Assembly (NCBI GenBank): GCA_963573315.1
Contig: OY752151.1
Span: 620,001 to 684,000 of the forward strand
Direction: 5' to 3'
Length of the DNA stretch: 64,000 bases
Source: Entomortierella parvispora
Lineage: Eukaryota > Mortierellomycota > Mortierellomycetes > Mortierellales > Mortierellaceae
This document shows, piece by piece, positions 55,285-64,000 of the stretch. The notes under the pieces are model-generated. The model was not told the DNA's origin, did no database searches, and worked only from the letters and a program-made list of their open reading frames with translations. Each line of letters opens with the position of its first letter. Within the stretch, counting starts at the first letter, position 1. The translations under genes and the position numbers were made by a program.

Positions 55285-56804
55285 ATGAAGTTCACCGCCG
55301 CCATTCTCGTCCTTGCCACCTTGTTGGCCTCGGCCACCGCCCACATGGCTCTTCTCTACCCTACTCCCCGTGGAGGCTACGGCACGAAGCAGTACAATGG
55401 CCGTGTCCACGTATGTTTTTCTCTTTCATCTTACACCACCCACTTACACAGACGCACACACAAGCATACACGCACGCACACAACACCGCCTTTCCTAGTT
55501 GGAAGCACTTGCCCAGATGCAACACGATTTTTTTGAGGGTGCACAACCGAGATGCAGTGTTTTGCCGGATACCGAGAAATCAAAACAAAAATGACCCCCT
55601 CGCACGCAGGAAAAAAACATCGTCCATTCTTGCTCGCTTCCATCGAACGCACGACAACAAATAGCCACCCTTTCGAGAACGAATGGATTACATCTCCCCC
55701 AAACGTGTCCAACAACCCCTTCCTTACCCTCTTTTTCGATATCGATATCTGCCCCAAATCTTAACGTTTCCCTGGGATGTAATTTCTTTTCGTGTTTCTA
55801 TAATAGACCTGGATTGGTTACAAAGATAGGAAGTGGACCCAAAAGTTCCCTTGCGGAGGCTATGCCCCCGGTCCCATCACCAAGATGAAGGCCGGTCAGA
55901 CCGTCAACGTCCGCTTCTTGGCTTCCACCATGAAGGCCAAGGACATCAAGAAGCAGCCCAAGCCTACTTCCAAGTCCCACCAGTTCTCCCAGGCCCGCCA
56001 TGGTGGTGGAACTGTAAGTTGTCAGAAAAAAAAATGAAGTGTTTTGACTTGTATGTGCACGAATGTGGGGAGGGGAAGACTAGTCGTTGTCGTCACTTTT
56101 GACGGATGATTACATCTTCGCCTCCCTCCAGCAGAGGAGCAATTGAGAGGCGATGCCGTGCACCCTGTCCAAAAGACAAATCGAAGACAGTTGGACAGCT
56201 CTGACTTCGAAAAACAAAAAAGAGAGAAATTGCTCACACACTAAAACATCCATCTCCATTTTCATTACGTTTTTGTTTTGCCGCGCGTGTGTATAGTGCG
56301 AGTTCTCCCTTTCTTACGATGGAGGCAAGACCTACCACTTGATCGGTCGCTACACCAAGTCCTGCCCTGATGGTAAGCTACTCTTCTTTCCCTTCCCACT
56401 CTCTTTTGCTTCTTTGTTTTTGTTTCAATTGTCCTTGGATTGGTTTCTCATTGCCTAGATATTAACCAAACCATTACAAACAAACAAAAAAAAAAAATGT
56501 AGCCTACTACCAGTGGCCCGTTAAAATCCCCAAGAACGTCCCCTCGTGCAACACCAAGAACAAGTGCTTGTTTGTCTGGTCTTGGACTGCCGACATCTTG
56601 CCCCAGTACTACCACAACTGTGCCGATATCCGTTTGACCGGTGTCAAGAAGGGCAAGTTGCCCAAGAAGTCCATTGCCATTGTTGACTTCAACGGTCGCA
56701 AGACCAACGTCCGTGCCCCCGGTGATGGCGTCAAGCACAACTCTGGTAAAGGCCCCAACAAGACTGAGGTCAAGAACAACTTGAACGGCGTCTACGCCAA
56801 GTAG
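55285..56804 (+). CDS. Secreted LPMO-like (chitin-binding type 4) protein, 236 aa
   Basis: Probable copper-dependent lytic polysaccharide monooxygenase or LPMO-like copper protein. Exons: 55285-55410, 55807-56013, 56297-56372 and 56503-56804. The signal peptide (MKFTAAILVLATLLASATA) ends exactly before His20, giving the mature N-terminus HMALLYPTPRGG expected for a histidine brace. The second brace His is likely the one in ARHGGGTCEFSLSYDGG. An aromatic and Cys pattern follows (CLFVWSWTADILPQYYHNCA). This order recalls the AA11/AA16-type families. A basic C-terminal tail (KKGKLPKKS and onward) extends beyond the fold. The 396-nt first intron is long for this genome. Confidence 0.8.
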
Positions 56805-57835
56805 AGGAAAAAAGACAGCCTCAAAAAAGCAGATTATTGTTCAATGTGTTTAAGAAAAGAGAATAGACTGAAAACAAAGAAGGCAAATGAGAAGTAGACA
56901 GAGTGGACATGTTCAGTTCGTTCCGGGGAGAGGAATGGAAACCAGCTGGACTGGCTCACTTCTTTTCCCTGGGCCCAATTGACTGTACCGTTTTTCGTCC
57001 CATCCTTGTTTCTTCTTTTGTTTCCCCCAATCCTCCTTTTGTTCCACTCATTGACTTTTTGATTGCCTGGATTGCCTACTTTTTCCATTCCTCCGACACT
57101 TCTTTTTTTCTTTTTCTTTTTAATTTTTTGCATTATTAATTCTTTGATCGATGGTCACCATTCCATCTTTTTTCACATCCCGCACTTGTTTCCTCCGCGT
57201 CGACGACGAGAGACGAATGGGGAGCTTGTCGATCAGATCCGGAGAATAATAAAGCAAAATAGTTTACAAAAGAAAAGGTTTGTTCAGTACTGTGCACTTT
57301 TTTTTTCTCATGCTAAACACGAGAAAACTCTAGTCTTCTAGTCTTGCGTCTTACAACCATGCACGGCGATCGAGGAAGGAAGAAAAAAAAAACTTTCGTA
57401 TGCAGAAGCTTGGAAAGAGAAAGAACAAAAGAACATCCTGGATACTGGGACACTGGGATACTCGAACTTTTTTTTTTCCCTGTCTCTCGTCTCTCTCATC
57501 ATTCCAGCCATCCCGGCTCAACGCCAATTCTTGTTACTTAACAACGCAGAGTTGCGTGCGCCCACGAACAATATTCGTGTGGAAATAAAAGTGAAACCAA
57601 AAAATAAGTGGACAGGGCGTCTGGGTAAACTCATGAAATTGGTCTCGGATACCCTACTCCTAGCCCCTTCAGCCCCGGGACATGTCAGACCGAAAACCAC
57701 TAGCCAAATACAACCAACAACTCTGTCATTTGCGCCTCTTTTTATTATTGCTATTCTTTAGTAGGGATATTACAATACTTTTGCTCCGCGCAGAATTTTC
57801 AAGACGTGTCGTCCAAGCACATAGCACGCTTCTGG
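56805..57835. other. Intergenic region of about 1 kb
   Basis: A/T- and pyrimidine-rich 3' flanks of two converging genes. No gene recognised. Confidence 0.5.
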
Positions 57836-60800
57836 CTACGACTCTGACTGTGGCTCTTGCTCTAGTTCTGACCCTTGCCCTGGTTCTTTTTCCTTCCGTT
57901 TCCGTGCAAAACGAAGTCCCCAAGAGTCCATCGTGTTTCGGAAAAGCTCATGGTTGAGTAAGTAGGATAGCGACATACTGCCTCGAATCTCATCCATCAG
58001 GACAATCGCCTCCTCCGCAGACGAAACCGACCCTTTGTCGACCGCTTCCCGGATAGATTTCACGCATCGTTCCCGACAGTAGAAATAGATATACTGGTGC
58101 TTATATTGTTTCCCAAGCCACACTCGACCATAAGTTTTCACCAAGGACTCCATCGGAGGTTCGCCTTTCCATCCCACTGTCCACTCAGTCCAAACATCCT
58201 TAACCGATGTAAGGTTTCGGACTGGAAATGGAGTCCACTCTAACTTGCACGGGGATGTTGATCGTCGCCGCCTGTCCTTACGCCGCTTCGTGGTGGGCGA
58301 TTCTTCTGCTGTAGCTGGAGATGCTTCTGTGGAGGGGGCCGCAGCAGTAACTGAAGATGTTTCTATAGAGGGGACTGATTCAGCAACTGGAGATGCCTCT
58401 GCGGAGGGAGTTGTTGAATCAGGGGAAGATTCCTCTGCAGAGGGGCTTCTTGCAGCGGCAGACGCTGCTTTTGACTGGTTTGACCGACTTCGTGTACTTC
58501 TTTGGACATCAGCCTCCTCCGATGCCCGAGAGCTGGCTGAATGAAAATCCTCAGTGGCTGGTGAAAGAGGAGCGTTGTCGACTTTCTTGGTGCCTCTCCG
58601 TTTTGAGGGCTTTTGGTTTTCAGCATTCTCCGACCCCGAAGCAGTAGATGGCAGAGCTGCAACGTCCGTATTCTTAGCCCGCTTTCTTTTCTTGTCGCCT
58701 GTACTCTGGGATTCAAAGACAAGATCTGATGTCGGTGGATCTGCTGCAATAACGTTGTCAGCTTGCTTTCCTCTTTTGCGCTTCCTGCTGTCCGTAACTT
58801 CTTTCTTCTCCTCAGGGTGGACCCGGAATATTTCCAAAGCTGGATCGGAGGCCTCGGGGGGAGAAACTTTCCCTCTTTTCGTCTTCTTACTACCACTGGT
58901 CACCTTTGATTGATAGGCAGCGACAGTCTCTGACTCGGCAGTGCCAACTTTCATGGGATTTGTTGATCGAGAGGCTACGGAGGTGGGTTCGCCTCCCTCC
59001 GTCGTCTTCTTTCTACCACGGGTCGCTTTCGATTGTGGTGCAATGTCCAACTCGAATCCAGAAGTATTGGCAACATCCTCCATTGTGGCGGGAGCGGTGG
59101 ACTTGGTACCAGCCTTCTTGCGTTTTCCTTTTTTTGGGCTATCGACAGCTGGTTGGACAACCTCTGCAGGACTCGAATCCAAAACGCAGCCATCCGCAGG
59201 GGAATCTTCAGCAGCAATATCCAGAGTAGAAACGTGGTCGTGCGTAGAAACCTCCTCCAGCGTAGAAACATTCTCCAGCGCAGACATGTCGTCTATTGCA
59301 TTTTGCGCCTCCAGGGAGAACATATCGGGGTCAGTGTGGCCTGCACTCTCAACCGCTGTTTGGCTAGCAGACTCAGTAGCTTTGCCTTTCACTGCCTTCG
59401 ATTTCCTCACTGATACGGTCTTTCCTGTCCGCCGTCGACGACCTCCAATGATTGTTTTGTAAAAGACATTCATTGAACTGGTGCCTTGTAACGTTTGCAA
59501 GGACCGAAGCGCTTTTTCGTTCGACAGGCCGTCTTCTTGTACAAGGTGTACAAACTCCTTCACGATAGCCAAACGTCGGTCGTAGTTGCTTTTATCTGCG
59601 GGATGTCGCCACCTCCTGCCATACTCGCGATTGAGATCCTGAACGGAAGCTCCTCCATCGATGCCATATCGCCATTCCTGCAAAATCTCTGGCACAGTCT
59701 GCACTTTGTGACTCAGGGAGTGGATAGGCGCCTTCTCTATAGGGTTCGTTCCAGTGCCTGCCTTTAATATCGGCCACTTAAACTCTTCAGCTCTGAATCT
59801 TACATGGGCTTCACCATTTGTATCTTTAGAGCCAGGCGTGGGCGTACGAATGACGGAATTCTTAGCATTGGTAACCGCCTTGACATTCTTTTTGGGTCGT
59901 TGTGATACGCTGCTGGCGGCTTTCCTGCGTCGCGGTTGGGAAGAGGATCCAGACGCAGATGAATCTTTAGTGTTGGCTGCCGAAGAGACGGTCGTATATT
60001 GTTCATTATTCTCCACAAAATGGATTGTGCCATCATGAGAAAGTGGCGTGGATGACAATGCCATTTCCATAGATCGGTCCACGTCCGAGACAGGCACCTC
60101 TTGCGCGTTTTCGTCCTGAACCAGGGGCTCGGAGAAATAAATGGAAGATATTGGGTATGTGGATTCAGTTGACGAGGACATCCAGTTGTTGGTTATCGAT
60201 CGCTGAAGTTTCTGTTGTGGTGAAGGAGGTGGTGAGGCTGTCTCTGTGCTAGTTGTTGACCATGACTTTGGCTTTGTGATCGTTTGGCGAGGACGCTCCA
60301 AAGAGGACGATAAGCGTTGCTGAAGTCTGAGAACCGGATCGATCAAAAGTTCGTTCGCTCCGATGAGGGAATTTGATGTTGTGGAAAGACGGATCTTGTG
60401 GAGGCAAATTCGGTCATGTTGAGGGCGAGCAAATTCGTTGATGTACCTAGACACTCGCTCTTCGGTGGGTCTCCTCCCTTCAGCTTGAGCATTACACCAG
60501 TCCTAAGATCATCAAGGAGATCATCATGGATATCATCAACAACAAGGTCCTAGCCCGATTCCATTATCCGGTCCCCAAGAGGAAAAAAAAGCGAGAAGTC
60601 CACTTCGGTTGCATCGTACCACATAGCAGAGAAGGCCCACGTCCCCGGGGGGAAGAGCTTCCAGGCGAAGAAGCACTTTTTGTCGATTCCTCGCCTGTTT
60701 TTCGTAAGCGGCTGAAAGTGCCCACTCTGTCTTTGATTCGGTCGGTTGTACTTTTTCTTTTGGAGCACCAAAGAGTTGTAGCTAGAGATATCACCAAGGA

Positions 60801-60940
60801 AAGAGCAACGTGTTAGTGTCAAAGGGCAAAGAGTTGACCATGCAGTGAACAGACAACAAAAGCAGGTGTGTGAGGATGAGCAACAGGAGTTCATTTACCA
60901 GAACATCCAAAGTCTCGGAGGGGTCACCTAGGCATTGCAT
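57836..60940 (-). CDS. GCR1_C-like / Crypton-related protein, two modules, largest member, 956 aa
   Basis: Exons: 60940-60899 (14 codons, tentative), 60781-60620 and 60502-57836. The N-terminal module reads LEALPPGDVGLLCYV / DWCNAQAEGRRPTEERV with the intron at the family position, although the usual YWE has become CYV and the donor is weak (GTACGA). After it come a Ser/Thr linker, motif RFRAEEF, and a first W-E-W module (ILQEWRYGIDGGASVQDLNR...IVKEFVHLV). A very long Lys/Ser/Pro/Glu-rich disordered segment of about 350 residues follows, with repeated KKTKRGK and KKRKRAK nuclear-signal-like patches. The C-terminal module is VWTEWTVGWKGEPPMESLVK...SVSSAEEAIVLMDEIRG. The last residues are a GQGSELEQEPQSES tail. 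Confidence 0.7.
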
Positions 60941-61128
60941 CGTGGATGCCGGGCAAACAAAGAGAGAAGAGAAATGAAGAGAAGGAAAATGTTTGTCCAG
61001 AGGTCGAAATGACTGAGGCATTGTGTGGAGATTTGTTTTGTCTTCAAGCAAGAGCATTCCGGTCACCTGACCATCGTGCGGTGCATGCCATGCGAAAATT
61101 TATTATTGTTGAAAACTTGAAGAAAAAC

Positions 61129-63890
61129 TCAGGCAGGGTGGTATTGCACGTATGTCTTTCCTGCCAGAGTCTGATACATTGGGATCCAGACTTGTTGCTT
61201 CTTTGGTGTTTGCTGCTGCTGCTGCTGCAGTTGTTGTTGTTGCTGTTGTTGTTGCTGCTTTTGTTGCTGCTGACTTGCAACAATGGCCCCCGTCGCTGCG
61301 GCCGAGACTGGCGACATCGGATGTTGCTGCTGTTGTTGCTGTTGATGCCGCTGGTGATACTGTGAAGCTGAAGAAGTCGAGTGGCTCAATGATGGCTTTG
61401 GTTTTACTAGCGGAGAATCCAAAGACGAAGGAGGTTGGACATAACCCATGCTAGTCGACACTGATGCCGCTCCTCCAACGATACCTTCAGCACCGTGACC
61501 ATTCGTTCCAGTGCCAAATGATGATGAATTATTGGAGGAGGTCGAGGCCTGGTGCGATAAGGTCGATGTCATACTAATCTGATTGAACCGGTGCGTCAAC
61601 AAGTCTGTCTGGTCATTCTGTCCTCCATTGGCAGCAAGGTTCGGATGATTCGATGGATGGTTATGATGATGTCCATTAGAACCCGTAGATGATGTAGCTG
61701 GGGCAGACGGTGGAGGCGGCTGGTAAGAATACAGGCTTGGCTCAGCATCCGACTCCTTGATCGCATGTGGTGCCTGAGGTCCAGTTTGTAATGGCACAGT
61801 TGCAAAGGGTGGAGGGGTGTATTCCTGAGAATAGGATCCATTGACGAGCTGAGGTTGACCCACATTCGATCCACCAGCCACTCCTGCTGTGGTATCAATA
61901 AACGAGTGGCGCTGCTGAGGGTTCCGACTAGGAGCTGGCCCACCACTAATGATTCCGTTGCCAACTGTCGAGACAGCTGGTATTGGCGAGGCTGCAAACG
62001 CCGAATTGGAAACAACGGCTGCAGCATGAGAATAAGCTGGGGTAGACGGCGTCGACTGAACCTTAATATCATCCACATTCACCTTGACTGTGTCATCTCG
62101 AGGCACGGCTACAACCTTGATGCTATCATCATATTTGAGCCCTCCAGGCCCTGTTGATGGCAAGAGCGATGTGGCCTCAGATGCCTTTGGTGAATCCACA
62201 AGATAGTGCTCCTGATAGTTGACCACTGGTGTTATGGCTGCTGCTGCTGGGGCTGGCACGGGAGAGGAGGTTACCATGGACGTCATCGGTGGAGCTGGAT
62301 TTATACTCGAGTGACGAGCTGGTATGGGCGATGGCGCTCGGTTAGAAATATGGGTTCCGGCAGCTGGTGCCTCTCCCGCAGAAGTAAAAGACCCAGAAGC
62401 CATAAGAGGGGCAGGCTTTCCTGGCGAAGGAGGTGGTGGTAGCGGATAACTCGGCAAGGACGCGTTCGTGGCGCTGGGTGATGGCATGGAAGGTACCGCG
62501 GGAGTAGGATATCCCTGAGAGGACACAGCCACCGGATAGCTATGGCCAGCTGTGGGAGTAGGGTAGCCTTGACTGTAAGGATTCGGGGTTGCCGAAGATG
62601 GGGCTGGAGTGGAAGGACCAGCGGCAGGAGGAGTTGGGTATGCTGGCTGTTGTTGTTGCTGTACATGTGTAGGTGTTGCTGAGGGTGAGAAGGCCTGGTA
62701 TGACAAAGCAGGTGAGTACCCCGAAGATGACGAAGGGACTGAAGAGGAGTTCGATGGTGACATAACTGGGGTCGGCATAGGCGCCGCAAATGGTTGCGGG
62801 GTATATGGCGGGTACTGCTGCTGTTGCTGTTGCATTCCAGGCGAGAACTGCTGTTGCACTCCAGGCGGCTGCATTGGCTGCTGCATCATCGGTTGTTGTG
62901 TCATAGGTTGTGGCTGCCCCATAGCTGAATATGATTGGTACGGAGGCGTCGCTTGCTGAGTAGGGATAGGCGGAAGAGGATGCTGATAGAGATGCTGCTG
63001 TTGTGGAGGCTGCTGGATCTGCATATGTGGTGGCGGGGCTGATCCCACGGGTCCTTGCCCTGGAGGGAATGGTCCTGGAACGTAAATGTCGACTACATGA
63101 CAAGCGCCGAAGCAAGACATTAGCCAATTGACCTAATCCCGAGATCAAAATCACACAGGCATCTAAAACTTATCCTTACAGTCTGCAGACAGCTTCCTAG
63201 TCGAACCATTGACCTCGATCGAGAATAGAATCTTCAACTTATGGGTGCACTTGATGATCTCCGTGTCGACAGTACTCATAATGTTATGGCCTGGGACTTG
63301 GATTGTCAAGATCCTTTCGACTGGTCCTGCCTGAATGGGCCAATTGCCACTTCCTTGCTTCGTCTCGACCAAGGTCCTCTTCTCTGGTCGGACGCCTTTG
63401 CCTGGGGAGATGAACCAAAAGTACTCCTTGATCTTGATGTGCATATCCTTTACATGCCATCGAGCGCCACTCCCTTGCAGCGGTCGCATCTTGATCGTAA
63501 TCGGGATTGCCGATCCATGATGAAACGCTTTCTTGGGAATCTGCACCAAGTAGTTCAAGGCCTGTTCAAAGTCGGCGGTCTGTTGCAGTGGGTAGATACA
63601 ATGGGGATGCGATGGAGGAAGGGCTTGATAAATCTCGATCAGTCGTTCCCGATCCAAGTCCAGACTGAATGTTGATCGTTTTCCATTGGCATGAAACATG
63701 TATTCAATCCTGCCAGTACTCATGGCCAGAGAGTTGGGCAGGTTCACTGGAAGGGCTAGTTGGAAATCGTACGAATAGGTCTGGTTGGCACGTAGTAAAT
63801 GAAGTTTCGACTCTGACTTTTCGAGAAAGACCCATTGTTTCTCCATGAGAGGCTTTTTAGCCGAGTAATACACCGTAGAGTTGCCACGCC
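61129..63890 (-). CDS. Arrestin-domain protein with polyGln/Pro-rich tail, 5' end off the window
   Basis: Probable alpha-arrestin (ART-like), an adaptor that recruits ubiquitin ligases to membrane proteins. Exons in the window: 63890-63180 and 63092-61129, plus unseen 5' exons, as an acceptor (AAAAATAG) lies just before 63890. The arrestin part covers the end of the N domain (YDFQLALPVNLPNSLAMSTG) and the C domain (IPITIKMRPLQG, then MHIKIKEYFWF, VEVNGSTRKL-type strands). Joining the exons gives LSAD-F-DIYVPGPFPPG. The tail is Pro/Gln/Ser-rich, with a 20-plus glutamine tract. PxY ubiquitin-ligase-binding motifs are suggested by PPYQSY and PPYTPQ. Confidence 0.8.
61206..61272. repeat. Coding CAG/CAA repeat (polyglutamine)
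   Basis: On the minus strand, mixed CAG and CAA codons give a glutamine tract interrupted by K and L. It lies near the C-terminal end of the arrestin protein. Confidence 0.85.
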
Positions 63891-64000
63891 CTATTTTTAC
63901 AAAGGGCGAAAATAAAAGAAAAGACGGCGTTAAAAGATTTGTTCACCTCCTCTTCGCATGCACATAGCCCGAAGCACTGCCTTCAAGATAACATTTCTTA

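Overview
The window looks like nuclear DNA of an early-diverging filamentous fungus, most likely a Mortierellomycete (Mortierella and relatives). The evidence is short GT-AG introns of about 40-130 nt, intron-poor F-box/LRR genes in several copies, secreted subtilase, GH31 and LPMO-like enzymes with fungal signal peptides, and a Crypton-type tyrosine recombinase carrying an Ndc10/GCR1-like architecture. Assignment to the genus rests on general family knowledge, not on a search.

Left part (1-16,235): the 3' part of a ubiquitin-specific protease, a poorly resolved stretch of coding fragments (3,764-5,311), an F-box/LRR gene, a 1,184-residue coiled-coil/LRR-like protein with a small first exon, the first member of a GCR1_C-like family, and a second F-box/LRR gene. 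Middle (16,872-38,222): an intron-containing tRNA-Leu-like gene, two more GCR1_C-like genes (one with a decaying C-terminus), a secreted subtilase, a third F-box gene, another GCR1_C-like gene, a Thr/Gly-repeat secreted protein, a decayed Crypton (31,580-33,892), another GCR1_C-like gene and a putative nucleotidyltransferase. Right part (40,150-63,890): a trefoil-GH31 alpha-glucosidase, an SDR, a fourth F-box gene, an FAD monooxygenase, a Kelch protein, a fifth F-box gene, a short coiled-coil (SCOC-like) protein, an LPMO-like secreted protein, the largest GCR1_C-like gene and an arrestin-domain protein with a polyglutamine tail running off the right edge.

The main discovery candidate is the GCR1_C-like family: six multi-domain genes in 64 kb. 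They share an N-terminal module with an intron at a fixed place (YWE/DWC), an RFKAEEF-like linker motif, and one or two copies of a W-x-E-W...G-x-P module. The same C-terminal module ends the nearby Crypton recombinase, so these genes look like host genes derived from, or co-evolving with, Crypton DNA-binding parts, without the recombinase catalytic domain. The second theme is gene-structure detail worked out by hand: a GC-AG intron next to a 24-nt exon in the GH31 gene and an 11-nt exon in the FAD monooxygenase. All product names rest on motif recognition and splice logic; no database search was possible.
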